Of a DNA stretch of 64,000 bases, positions 17,511 to 26,135 are shown one piece after another. The stretch covers positions 186,001 through 250,000 of the forward strand of contig CAVOXT010000004.1 of NCBI GenBank assembly GCA_963700495.1. Direction: 5' to 3'. The translations under genes were made by a program, and so were the position numbers. The DNA is from JACCTU01 sp963700495 (lineage in GTDB: Bacteria > Actinomycetota > Thermoleophilia > Gaiellales > Gaiellaceae). Every line of letters begins with the position of its first letter. Positions within the stretch are counted from its first letter, which is position 1. The notes beneath the pieces were generated by a model, which was given only the letters and a program-made list of their open reading frames with translations, ran no database searches and was not told where the DNA came from.

Positions 17511-18653
17511 CTACGGATCTGGATTGCGGTTAAACGCGTACGGCTTCCCCGGACCCGGTGCCGCCCGTCCGTTGAGGTACTCGCGGTAGAGGAGCTCCGT
17601 TCGGTCGACGTTCCGCCGCTCGGCGAACTGCTCCAGCGCACGCCGCCGGCCGGCCTCGCCGAGCTCGCGGCGGCGGACCGGGTCGCGTGCGATCTCGACG
17701 AGGGCCCGTGCGAGCGGCTCGGCCTCGCCGCTCGGGACGAGCAGGCCGGTCTCACCGTCGACCACGAGCTCGCCGAGCCCGCCGATCTCTGCCGCGACGA
17801 CGGGGCGTGCACGCTCCATCGCCTCGAGTGCGACCATCCCGAAGCCCTCGCCGAGCGACGGGACGACGACCGCGGCCGAGTCGTCGATCGCCTTCGAGAT
17901 CGGCGAGACGAAGCCGAGAAACCGGATCGCGTCCTCGATCTCGAGCTCCTTCGCGAGCGCCCTGAGGGCGGGCTCGAGCGGACCTCGCCCCGCGAGGTCG
18001 AGCGAGAGCTCAGGCACCTCCTTGCGCGCCGCGGCGAACGCGCGCAGCAGCACGACGTGCCCCTTGATCGGGATCAGCCGCCCGACGCAGAGCAGGCGCG
18101 GCTCGTCCGGGCCGGGCAGCGGCTCGTCGCCCGGGACGATGCCGTAGTGGACGATCGAGAAGCTGTCCTCGTCGAAGCCCTCGACCTCGGCGAGGTAGCG
18201 GGCCAGCCCGCGCGAGATCGCGACGTGCGCATGTGCGAGGCCCCCGACGGCACGGTCCGCGATCGCGAAGCCGCGGTTCTCGCGGAACTCGTTGAAGCCG
18301 TGCTTCGTGCTCACGCGCAGCGGCACCGCGGCAAGCGCACCGGCGAGCTGCCCGTACACGTCCGCGTGCACCAGATGGGTGTGCAGGATCAACGGCCGCG
18401 CGCGCGCGAGGTACGCGAGCACGCGCGCAAACGTGACCGGGTCGACATCCGCGCGGAGCCGGACCATGTCGACGGGAACGCCGCGCGCACGCAGCTCGGC
18501 GGCGAACTCGTACGCGCCCGGCTCGTTCTCGTGGAGCTGGAGGAGCCGGACGTCCCAGCCGCGCTCCCGCAACCGCGGCAGCAGCGAGAGCAGATGTGTC
18601 TCGGCGCCGGAGATCCCCGCGATCTTCGCCAGGTGGAGGACGCTCGTCCTCAC
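17511..18653 (-). CDS. GT4 family glycosyltransferase
   Basis: A 380-residue GT-B enzyme starting with GTG at 18653, whose first bases overlap the stop of the next upstream gene. The N-terminal domain has the glycine-rich acceptor loop (KIAGISGAETHLLSLLPRL) and LILHTHLVHADVYGQLA; the C-terminal domain has LLCVGRLIPIKGHVVLLRAF and the donor-binding PSLGEGFGMVALEAMERARPV with the E-x7-E pattern. This is the standard retaining GT4 layout. It is the last gene of a run (26110 down to 17511) in which nearly every junction overlaps. The sugar it transfers is unknown; it lies 145 bases from the ABC binding protein gene and is probably not co-regulated with it. Confidence 0.87.
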   Translation of the reverse strand: MRTSVLHLAKIAGISGAETHLLSLLPRLRERGWDVRLLQLHENEPGAYEFAAELRARGVPVDMVRLRADVDPVTFARVLAYLARARPLILHTHLVHADVYGQLAGALAAVPLRVSTKHGFNEFRENRGFAIADRAVGGLAHAHVAISRGLARYLAEVEGFDEDSFSIVHYGIVPGDEPLPGPDEPRLLCVGRLIPIKGHVVLLRAFAAARKEVPELSLDLAGRGPLEPALRALAKELEIEDAIRFLGFVSPISKAIDDSAAVVVPSLGEGFGMVALEAMERARPVVAAEIGGLGELVVDGETGLLVPSGEAEPLARALVEIARDPVRRRELGEAGRRRALEQFAERRNVDRTELLYREYLNGRAAPGPGKPYAFNRNPDP

Positions 18654-19684
18654 CGCGTCAGCTCCAGGATGCGCTTCGCCCACGAGTCGACGGAGTGCTC
18701 GCGCGCGACCGTCACGCGGAGCTCGTGCCCGAGGTCGGTGCGTTCCGCGATGGGCCGCTCCGCGAACGCGGCGAGCCGGTCGGCGAGCTGTGCGGGGTCG
18801 TCGCGCTCGAAGCGGAGCTCGTCGGGCAGCAGCGAGTCGAAGACCGGGTTGGAGGCGATCACGGGCGCGCAGCTCGCCGCGGCCTCGTAGACGACCTTGT
18901 CGGGTGCACCTGCGCGCATGTTGTTCACGAGCACGTCGTTCGCCGCGAGCAGGACGGGAACCTGCGACCGGTCGACCGGCCCGTCGAGCTGCGCGCGCTC
19001 ACCGAGCCGCAGCTCGTTGCGAAGCCTGAGCAGCTCGGCACGATGCGCGCGCTCGAGGTCGGACAGCGCCGGGCCGTGGACCTGCAGTCGAACGTCGCGG
19101 CCGGCGTCGAGGGACCGGCGAAGCGCACGCAGGACGACGTCGAGCCCCTTCGCCGGCGAGTAGCGCCCCAGAGCGAGGACGCGGAGGCCGTCGGGCTCGG
19201 GCCGCGGACGGCAGGGGAACTCGTCGAGGTCGATCCCGTGCCCGATCGCCCGCACCTTCGCCGAGTCGAGCGGGAACGAGCGGCGGTCGACGGTCGCGAT
19301 CGACGTGGACACGCGCGCCGCCGCGCGGAGCGTCGGGCTCGCGTGCCAGTGCGTGTACCAGAGCACCAGCGGAATGCCGAGCGGGCGGGCGAGCGGCGCC
19401 GCGAGCACGGCGTAGATCGGGCACATGTGCGCGACGATCCCGCTCGGGCGGGGACTGAGCTCCCGGGCGAGCGCGACCTCGAAGCGCAGACCCCGCCCGA
19501 CCTTGTGGGGATCGCGAAAGAGGCGAACGCGGGCGTTCCGCGGCAGCGCCTCGGGAACGGCGCCGTCGGCGAGCACCACGAGCTCGTCGACGCGCTCTGC
19601 GAGCGCACGCACTTTCGCGACCGTCGCGGCGAGCGCCGGATGGGCCGGATCGACGTGCTGCGTGACGAAGACGACTCGTCTCAT
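18650..19684 (-). CDS. GT4 family glycosyltransferase
   Basis: A 344-residue GT-B glycosyltransferase with ATG at 19684. Visible landmarks are VVFVTQHVDPAHPALAATV at the N-terminus, LVLWYTHWHASPTLRAAAR, the hinge IGHGIDLDEF, VLALGRYSPAKGLDVVLRAL and AGAPDKVVYEAAASCAPVIA in the donor site. The usual second glutamate loop is less typical (NNMRAGAPDKVVYEA), which marks a distinct GT4 branch. It is coupled to genes on both sides: its start shares a base with the upstream stop, and its stop overlaps the downstream GTG. The acceptor is presumably a lipid-linked oligosaccharide in the cytoplasm. Confidence 0.82.
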   Translation of the reverse strand: MRRVVFVTQHVDPAHPALAATVAKVRALAERVDELVVLADGAVPEALPRNARVRLFRDPHKVGRGLRFEVALARELSPRPSGIVAHMCPIYAVLAAPLARPLGIPLVLWYTHWHASPTLRAAARVSTSIATVDRRSFPLDSAKVRAIGHGIDLDEFPCRPRPEPDGLRVLALGRYSPAKGLDVVLRALRRSLDAGRDVRLQVHGPALSDLERAHRAELLRLRNELRLGERAQLDGPVDRSQVPVLLAANDVLVNNMRAGAPDKVVYEAAASCAPVIASNPVFDSLLPDELRFERDDPAQLADRLAAFAERPIAERTDLGHELRVTVAREHSVDSWAKRILELTR

Positions 19685-20589
19685 CAGAAGTAGTCGGTGT
19701 CGCCGAGGGTGAAGTGCCACGCCCCCGGTCCCGTCGGCAGCTCGCCCTCGAGCGCATGCCCGATCAGGCGGATCGTCTCCGTGGTCGGGAAGAAGCCGCT
19801 CGAGACGTACGCTCCGGCGTGGACCGCCGGGAGCAGCGCAAGGAGAACGCGCGCCCCGCGCGCCGCCCGCACGCAACGCCGGAGCAGCCAGCGCGTCTCG
19901 CGCACGGTCGGCGCGACGAGATCCGCGACGTAGGCGGTGTCGATTCCCTTGAATCGCCTCCGCCCGACGACGGCGTAGCCGCTGCGCGACGCGAGCAGCG
20001 TGTACCCGCGCGGTGAGTCCGCGTAGCGCCAGTTCAGGTACGCGGTGTCGCGGACGAAGTGGCTCGGCAAACGCGGGGCGAGGGCCCGGTAGGCGTCCTC
20101 TTGAGCCTCGCCGAAGCGTTCGAACTCTGACTCGGCGCTGCGTGCCCGCCGCGGCAGCAGGGGACGCGCCCAGATCCGCAGCCGGTGCACGTCGAGCCAG
20201 CCGAGCTTCGCGATGTAGATCGGTCCCGCGAGCCGGTTGGTGAACCCGAGCTCGACCGCCGCGCCCTCGGCCCGCGCCGCGCGCTCGATCTCGCCGTTCA
20301 GCCGCTGGAAGATGCCGCGCCCCTGGAAGCCTGGATCGGTCACCGCCCAGAGCGGGAGCGTCGCGGTCGCCTCGCGACCCGCCACGACCGCACGGTAGTG
20401 ACTGGCCCCGAGCACGCCGACGATCCTGTCCTCCGCTTCGGCGAGCGCGATCGTCCGGGGTCCGACCGGGTTGCCGTCGAACCACCAGTCGAACTCCGCA
20501 GGGTCGAGCTCGTAGCCGCGGACCCGGTCGAGCAGCTCGAACACCTCCGCGCGGCGTGCCGGCTCGTACGCCAGCGTCTCGATGCTCAC
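19684..20589 (-). CDS. GNAT-family acyltransferase-like protein
   Basis: A protein of about 301 residues starting with GTG 20589, which overlaps the previous stop. The N-terminal half has a GNAT fold signature: alternating strands, TIALAEAEDRIVGVLG, and the acetyl-CoA loop VTDPGFQGRGIFQRLN. LGFTNRLAGPIYIAKLGW follows, close to the motif seen in GNAT proteins encoded in polysaccharide loci. The C-terminal half contains YLNWRYADSPRGY, which often occurs in the same family. It probably acylates an amino sugar or an amino acid on the glycan, but FemAB-like amino-acid transfer cannot be ruled out. It lies between two GT4 genes and a deacetylase. Confidence 0.7.
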   Translation of the reverse strand: MSIETLAYEPARRAEVFELLDRVRGYELDPAEFDWWFDGNPVGPRTIALAEAEDRIVGVLGASHYRAVVAGREATATLPLWAVTDPGFQGRGIFQRLNGEIERAARAEGAAVELGFTNRLAGPIYIAKLGWLDVHRLRIWARPLLPRRARSAESEFERFGEAQEDAYRALAPRLPSHFVRDTAYLNWRYADSPRGYTLLASRSGYAVVGRRRFKGIDTAYVADLVAPTVRETRWLLRRCVRAARGARVLLALLPAVHAGAYVSSGFFPTTETIRLIGHALEGELPTGPGAWHFTLGDTDYF

Positions 20590-21479
20590 TTCGAGGACGT
20601 GCCGAGCGCCGCGTTCAGGATGCGTCGCGCGTGCGTTCCCGCGACGGTGTCCTTCACGCCGATCAGGTCGCACGCGCCCGCGAGCACGAGCTCGAACGTC
20701 CGCGCGGGGTAGGGCTCGACGTTGTAGCGGTGCAGCCGCAGCGGGTCGACACCGGGGCCGTTCGTGCCGCTCACAGACGTGAAGGCGACCTCGTACCCCG
20801 CCTGCCGTACGAGGCTCAGATGCACCGCCTTGTAGTGGGCCTCGGAGCCCTTCACGTACGCGAACGAGCGCACCGGCCGGCCCAGCCGCTCCTCGAGCCG
20901 CAGCTTCGAGAGCACGATCTCGCGCGCGGCCTCGTCGATCGCGAGGTCCGCGAGCGGCCGGTGGCTGATCCCGTGCGACTCGACGCGGATCCCGACCGCC
21001 TCGAGCTCGCGCAGCTCGCCCCAGTCGACGGTGGCGTTGATCAGCCCACGCTTCGCGAGCCGCTCCTCGTGCGGCAGCGGCCGTCGCTCGTCGAGGTAGC
21101 CGATCGGCACGAAGATCACCGCGGGGTACCCGTGCTTCTGGAGAACCGGCCCAGCGTGCTCGAGGTTGTCCCGGTAGCCGTCGTCGAACGTGATCAGGAT
21201 CGGCCGCGGCGGTAGAGCCGCGCCGCGGCGGTAGTGGTCGAGCACCGTGTCGAGGTCGACGACCTGGTAGCCGAGCTCGCGCAGGTGCGACATCTGCTCG
21301 TCGAACTTCGCGACGGGAACGCTCAGCGGGTTCTCCGGGCGGTCGTTGACCTTGTGGTACATGAGCACGCGCAACCGCGGCTCGCCGTCGCCGTTTTGCG
21401 GCGCGAGCGTCGAGGCGGTCTCGCCGATCGCTCGGTAGACCCCGTTCTTCAGGAGCTGCTTGGCCCGCTCGGCGCGCAC
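20586..21479 (-). CDS. Polysaccharide deacetylase (NodB domain)
   Basis: A 297-residue carbohydrate esterase family 4-type protein starting with GTG 21479. Motif 1 is ILITFDDGYRDN with the catalytic Asp and metal-binding Asp; motif 2 is ESHGISHRPL with the two metal-binding histidines; a late FAYVKGSEAHYK supplies the active-site region. RVLMYHKVND at about residue 37 is the usual entry strand. There is no signal peptide, which suggests a cytoplasmic enzyme acting on a lipid-linked sugar, although an N-terminal anchor could be missed. It would remove N-acetyl groups, giving free amines that the adjacent GNAT protein could modify. Confidence 0.85.
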   Translation of the reverse strand: MRAERAKQLLKNGVYRAIGETASTLAPQNGDGEPRLRVLMYHKVNDRPENPLSVPVAKFDEQMSHLRELGYQVVDLDTVLDHYRRGAALPPRPILITFDDGYRDNLEHAGPVLQKHGYPAVIFVPIGYLDERRPLPHEERLAKRGLINATVDWGELRELEAVGIRVESHGISHRPLADLAIDEAAREIVLSKLRLEERLGRPVRSFAYVKGSEAHYKAVHLSLVRQAGYEVAFTSVSGTNGPGVDPLRLHRYNVEPYPARTFELVLAGACDLIGVKDTVAGTHARRILNAALGTSSK

Positions 21480-21483
21480 ATGG

Positions 21484-22602
21484 TCAGTCTAGGGAGGCGA
21501 CGAGAGCGCGCACCCGCTCGGCGAACTCCTCCGGCGTGGAGAGCCAGCCGCCGGCGCTCCGCGCGGCGCCTTCGGCGAGTCGCTCCGTCCACGCGGGATC
21601 GAGCAGCACGTCCACGAGCGCGTCCGCGAGTGCCTCGGGGTCCTCGGGCTCCACGAGCAGGCCGTTCTCGCCGTCGCGCACGAGGTCGACGATCCCGCCC
21701 GCGCGGGCGGCGACGACGGGGCGACCACGGCAGAACGACTCCAGCACGATCCGCGGCAGACCCTCCGACCGCGACGAGAGCACGAGCGCGGTCGCCGTGT
21801 CGAACTCGCGCAGCAGCTCGTCCCGGTCGAGCAGCGGATACCAGCGCGTCTGTCGCGGCAGGTCGGTCAGCAGCGCCTCCACGATCGCCGCCTTGGGCCC
21901 GCGGCCGACGAGGCGCAACTCGGCGTCGGGCACGCGCGGCGCAGCCAGGCGCCACGCCTCGGCGAGCACGTCGACGCCCTTGTAGTCCTCCAGCACGCCG
22001 ACGAAGAGCAGCGCGGGTCGTGCGGGCAGCGGAACCCGAGGCTGCGAGCGATAGCGGCCGAAGTCGACGAAGGCGGGGAACTCGGCGACGGGCTCGACGC
22101 CCTCGTCGCGCACGAGCTCGGTCGTGAACTCCGACAGCGTGCGCACACCGTCGGCCCGCCTGATCCCGACCTTCGCCAGCAGGTTGACGAGCGGTGCTGC
22201 GAAGCGTCGCAGCGGCGAGCCGTAGAGGCGCGCGGTGACGTGCCAGTCGCCGTGCAGATCGACGACCACGCGTGCGTCGCTCTTCGCGGCAGCACGCCCG
22301 AGCAGCACGGCGGATACGTCGTGCGCGCCCTGCACGATCACGGCGTCCGGGTCGAACGTTCGCAGCTGGCTCGCAACGCGAAACGGAAGCGTGAGGTGGA
22401 ACGCGAGCCCGTCGAGCAGGCGTGGACGGACCGGCTTGACGAGGTGGAACGTGTCGTCCTGCGGCGCCTCGCCGTCGGCCGCACTCGCGAGCACGCGAAC
22501 GTCGGAGACGCGGCCGAGCGCGTCGAACTTCTTGCGCGTCGCGTCGTCGAGCGGCAGGCGATACCGGGTTCGTCCGACGAACAGAATCCGCAGCGCGTTC
22601 AC
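21484..22602 (-). CDS. GT4 family glycosyltransferase (tandem copy 1)
   Basis: A 372-residue GT-B transferase, GTG start at 22602 overlapping the upstream stop. It opens with ILFVGRTRYRLPLDDATRKKF, contains VIVQGAHDVSAVLLGR, VVVDLHGDWHVTARLYGS and FPAFVDF, and ends with LLFVGVLEDYKGVDVLAEAW and LSSRSEGLPRIVLESFCRGR. The neighbouring gene at 22599-23720 shares all of these landmarks in the same order and nearly the same length, so the two arose by tandem duplication. The different donor-loop residues hint at different sugars or linkages. Family membership is firm and specificity unknown. Confidence 0.87.
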   Translation of the reverse strand: MNALRILFVGRTRYRLPLDDATRKKFDALGRVSDVRVLASAADGEAPQDDTFHLVKPVRPRLLDGLAFHLTLPFRVASQLRTFDPDAVIVQGAHDVSAVLLGRAAAKSDARVVVDLHGDWHVTARLYGSPLRRFAAPLVNLLAKVGIRRADGVRTLSEFTTELVRDEGVEPVAEFPAFVDFGRYRSQPRVPLPARPALLFVGVLEDYKGVDVLAEAWRLAAPRVPDAELRLVGRGPKAAIVEALLTDLPRQTRWYPLLDRDELLREFDTATALVLSSRSEGLPRIVLESFCRGRPVVAARAGGIVDLVRDGENGLLVEPEDPEALADALVDVLLDPAWTERLAEGAARSAGGWLSTPEEFAERVRALVASLD

Positions 22603-23720
22603 CCCCTGTCGGTCTCCGTTTCGACGACGAGCGCGCTCAGTCGCGCCGCGTACTCCTCGGGCGTTGCGTACCACTGTTCCGAACCTTCCCTGGCTCCGAA
22701 CGCCAGATCGGCTGCGAGCGCACGATTTGACAGGACTTTTACGAGCGCGTCCGCGAGCGCTCGGGCGTCGTCGGACGGGACGAGCAGGCCGCTCACGCCG
22801 TCGCGCACGATGTCCTCGATGCCGCCGCCGCGGGTGCCGACCACGGGGCGACCGCGGCAGAACGCCTCGACGACGACGCGACCCATCCCCTCGCGGCGCG
22901 AGGGCAACACGAGGCAGGTGGCGAGGTCGAGCCTCTCGGCGACCTCCTCCGGTGCGAGTCCGCTCTCCCACGAGACGTTCGGCCCGGCCGCGACGAGCCG
23001 CCGCGCAATGTCCTCGCGCGCGCCCGCGCCGACGAGGCGCAGCTCGGCGTCCGGAACCTGCTCCGCGACGAGCGGCCACGCGTCGACGAGCAGGTCGATG
23101 CCCTTGTAGAGCTCGAGCGCGCCGACGAAGAGCGCGGCCGGGCGGTCGGGGAGCGGGGCCGGCGCAGCGAGGAACGGATCGAGATCCATGAAGGCCGGAA
23201 AGGTTGCTGCCGGTTCGACGCCGAGCTCTCGCACCATCCCGCTCGTGAAGTCCGAGACGGTGCGGACCGCATCGACGCGCCGGATCGACCACACGGCGAG
23301 CCGGTCCGCAACGGGGTTGAGCACCCGGCGGGTCCGGGAGCCGTAGAGCCGCGTCGCGGTCCGCCAGTCGCCGTGGACGTCGAGGATCACCTTTGCGTGG
23401 CTCCCGGCCAGCCGGCGGGCGACGAGGGCGGAGGCCGCCTCGTGCGCACCCTGAACGAGCACGGCATCCGGCTCGAAGCTCCGCAGCTCGCGCGCGATGC
23501 CCCACGGCAGGCGGGCGTGGAAGGCCAGCCCGTCGAGCAACAGCGGCCGGAGCGGCGGTACGAGCGTGAAGGTCTCGTCGTGCGTGGGCGAGCCCGCCGG
23601 TGCGCTCCCGAGCACGCGGAGGTCGAAGACCTCCGTCATCGCGTCGAACTTGCGTCGTTCGGACGGGGAGAGCGGCAGCCGGTAACGGCGGCGGCCGATG
23701 AGGAGCAGGCGCGGCTTCAC
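22599..23720 (-). CDS. GT4 family glycosyltransferase (tandem copy 2)
   Basis: A 373-residue GT-B transferase, GTG start at 23720. LLLIGRRRYRLPLSPSERRKF, VLVQGAHEAASALVARR, VILDVHGDWRTATRLYGS, FPAFMDLDPF, LFVGALELYKGIDLLVDAW and LPSRREGMGRVVVEAFCRGR align with the adjacent copy at 21484-22602. Both junctions overlap by three to four bases, so the pair is translated as part of one long mRNA. The shared opening GRxRYRLPL is not the usual glycine-rich GT4 opening and may define a subfamily. Specificity is unknown. Confidence 0.87.
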   Translation of the reverse strand: MKPRLLLIGRRRYRLPLSPSERRKFDAMTEVFDLRVLGSAPAGSPTHDETFTLVPPLRPLLLDGLAFHARLPWGIARELRSFEPDAVLVQGAHEAASALVARRLAGSHAKVILDVHGDWRTATRLYGSRTRRVLNPVADRLAVWSIRRVDAVRTVSDFTSGMVRELGVEPAATFPAFMDLDPFLAAPAPLPDRPAALFVGALELYKGIDLLVDAWPLVAEQVPDAELRLVGAGAREDIARRLVAAGPNVSWESGLAPEEVAERLDLATCLVLPSRREGMGRVVVEAFCRGRPVVGTRGGGIEDIVRDGVSGLLVPSDDARALADALVKVLSNRALAADLAFGAREGSEQWYATPEEYAARLSALVVETETDRG

Positions 23721-24835
23721 CGCCGCGCAGTTTCGCGCAGGACCTCCTCGAGCCGCACGTAGACGCGGTCGGGCGAGAGTGCCTCAGCCGACGCTGCGGC
23801 TCCGGCACGCAGTCGTTCTCGAAGCTCGCCGTCCGCGAAGAAGCGCCGGATCGCGTCGGCGAGCGCCCCGGAATCGCCCGCCGGGACGAGCAGGCCGTTC
23901 TCGCCGTCCCGGACGACCTCGGCGACGCCGCCGACGTCCGTCGAGATGACGGGCGTACCGACCGCGAGGGCTTCCACCACGGCGTGCGGGAAGTTCTCCC
24001 ACGTCGACGAGAGGAGCACGGCGTCGGCTGCGGCCATCGTCTCCAGCACACGCTCGCGAGGCTGTGCGCCGAGGAAGCGAACGCGGCCGTCGAGCGATGC
24101 CGCCCGCCGCTCGAGCGCCGCGCGCTCCTCGCCGTCGCCGACGAGAACGAGCGAGACGCCGTCGACCCGCTCGAGCGCCTCGAGCGCGATGCCGAGCGCC
24201 TTCGGTCGCGTCAGCCGGCCCGCGAACGCGAGCGTCGGCCCCTCGACGCCGAGGCGGGCGCGCAGCTCCTCGCGCGGTGGCAGCGCCACCGCCGGGGCGG
24301 GGTTGGGCAGGACGCTGACGCGGTCGGGCGCGATGCCCCACGAGACGGCGAGGTCGCGGAGGAACGCGCTGGGGCAGACCACGTGCGCCGCTCGCCGGAC
24401 CGACGCGTTTCGCACCGACCGAAGCAGGCCCACTCGCGCTCCGCGCGCGTCGCGCTCGAAGTCGGCGAGCGTTCCGTCGTAGGCACCGCGGCGAAGCGCG
24501 CGCTCGAACGCCGCGTCGCCGGCCAGCTTGAGCACGAACGGCCGGCGTGCGAGCGCGCACCCGACCGCCGTCCGTCCGGCCATGCTCGTCGCGTAGACGA
24601 CGTCCGCGCGGGTCCGTGCGATGCGCAGCGCGACGGCGAGGTGCCTGATGCCGGCGGGGAGCCGTCGAGAGACCCAGCCCACCGGGTACGGGCGCCGCTC
24701 GGGCGCCTGCGCTGCGGTCGTGAGGACCTGGACGTCGTGCCCCCTCCCCCGAAGCCAGTCGGCGACCTCGGGCGCGTGGCTCGCCGGCCCCCCGACGTCC
24801 GGCGGCCAGATCCCCGAGACGACGAGCACCCTCAC
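23717..24835 (-). CDS. GT4 family glycosyltransferase
   Basis: A 372-residue GT-B enzyme with GTG start at 24835 overlapping the flippase stop. VLVVSGIWPPDVGGPASHAP is the classic GT4 N-terminal loop; FVLKLAGDAAFERA and VCPSAFLRDLAVSWG follow. The C-terminal domain has LAFAGRLTRPKALGIALEAL, LVLVGDGEERAALE and the donor site LSSTWENFPHAVVEALAVGT. Family members with this opening often act as mannosyl-, rhamnosyl- or glucosyl-transferases in O-antigen loci. It is the first transferase after the flippase in this run. Confidence 0.87.
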   Translation of the reverse strand: MRVLVVSGIWPPDVGGPASHAPEVADWLRGRGHDVQVLTTAAQAPERRPYPVGWVSRRLPAGIRHLAVALRIARTRADVVYATSMAGRTAVGCALARRPFVLKLAGDAAFERALRRGAYDGTLADFERDARGARVGLLRSVRNASVRRAAHVVCPSAFLRDLAVSWGIAPDRVSVLPNPAPAVALPPREELRARLGVEGPTLAFAGRLTRPKALGIALEALERVDGVSLVLVGDGEERAALERRAASLDGRVRFLGAQPRERVLETMAAADAVLLSSTWENFPHAVVEALAVGTPVISTDVGGVAEVVRDGENGLLVPAGDSGALADAIRRFFADGELRERLRAGAAASAEALSPDRVYVRLEEVLRETARR

Positions 24836-26110
24836 GCCGTCGAGACCTGGACCGGCGGGTGCGCACGGATGCGTGCGAGCAGCACCGTCCAGACCGCCGC
24901 GAAGACGATCGTGGAGACGAGCACCGCCACCGCGGCACCGGTCGCACCCCACTTCGCACCGAGCACGACGAGCAAGGGGATCAGCACGACCGTCTCGATG
25001 CCGTGGGCGAGCACGCGGAGGTTGGGCCGGCCGATCGAGACCGGCAGCGACTTCGTCCACCCGTAGACGAGCTGCAGCGCACCCGCGAGGAGAATGATCC
25101 GCGCCGCCTCGACCCCGTCGGTGTAGTCGGGGAGGATCAGCTCGAAGAGCCAGGGCATCAGCAACCAGAACACCGGGACGACGACGAGCATCAGCGTCGC
25201 GGCGCCGACGCTGTAGCGTCGCAGCCCGGCGAGCACGGCCTCCGGCCGTCCGCGCTCCCAGTGGCGCGTCTGGTCGGTGAGCAGGATCAGTCGCACGGGC
25301 GAGCTGAGCGCGGACAGCCCTTGCTGCGGTGCCTGCGCCGCACGGAAGAGGCCGACCTGGCCCACCGAGCTGACGACGCCGAGCAGGACCTGCGACAGCC
25401 AGCTGCGGACCGAGACGATCCCGGTGCCGAGGCTCGACTGGATCACGAAGCGGACGATCTCGCGGCGGTCCTCCCCGAGCGGCGTGCGCTCTGCGCGCGG
25501 AAAGCGGCTCAGCGCAACGAGCCCGACGGCGCCGATCGCGATCGTCGCGACAGCCTGCGCGACCACGAAGGCGACGACGGTCGCCGTGACGCCGTACTGC
25601 GTCCCGATCACCATCGCGACGAGCCGCAGACGCCATCGAGATGAAGAGGAAGTACGCGCGCACGTCGTAGCGCCCGCGCAGGAGGAGCGCGGAGGCTGCG
25701 GTCCCTTCGAACGAGTAGAGCAGCGGCAGCGGCGACGCGACGAGCATCGGCACGGTGAGGTCGGTGCCGAACAGCGACTCGCTCAGCGGCGCGATCGCGC
25801 AGACGATCAGCCCCGCGACGACAGCGCTCGCGCTCTTCAGGCCGAGCGCCAGCTCGAACAGGCGCCTGAGGCGGCCCCAGTCGGCGCCCACCGCGTAGCG
25901 GAAGCCGTACTTGACCAGCGCCTCCTCGCTCGTCAGGTCGAGCAGCAGCTGAAAGAGCGCCACGGTCGCGAACACCAGCGCGAGCTCGCCGAAGTCGTCG
26001 ACTCCGAGGACGTTCGCCGCGATGATCGTGCCGGCGATCCCGAGTGCGGTCGCGCCGTAGCTGCCGAGGGCGGTCGCGAGCCGCCGGCGCAGTACAGTCA
26101 CGGCGCTCAC
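24832..26110 (-). CDS. Wzx-like polysaccharide flippase (one frameshift)
   Basis: A polysaccharide-export membrane protein of about 425 residues when one extra base near 25630 is removed; the span is 3n+1 bases. The first part reads LGSYGATALGIAGTIIAANVLG, DDFGELALVFATVALFQ, EEALVKYG; after the break it continues VAMVIGTQYGVTATVV, FVIQSSLGTGIVSVRSW and LGVVSSVGQVGLFRAAQA. These are typical of the Wzx/oligosaccharide flippase family, with 12 or more helices. It would move the lipid-linked repeat unit outward. The GTG at 26110 is only 25 bases from the divergent ligase gene, so promoters must overlap coding sequence or the true start lies further in. Confidence 0.8.
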
Positions 26111-26135
26111 GGTACTTCACGTATGTGTTGGACTC

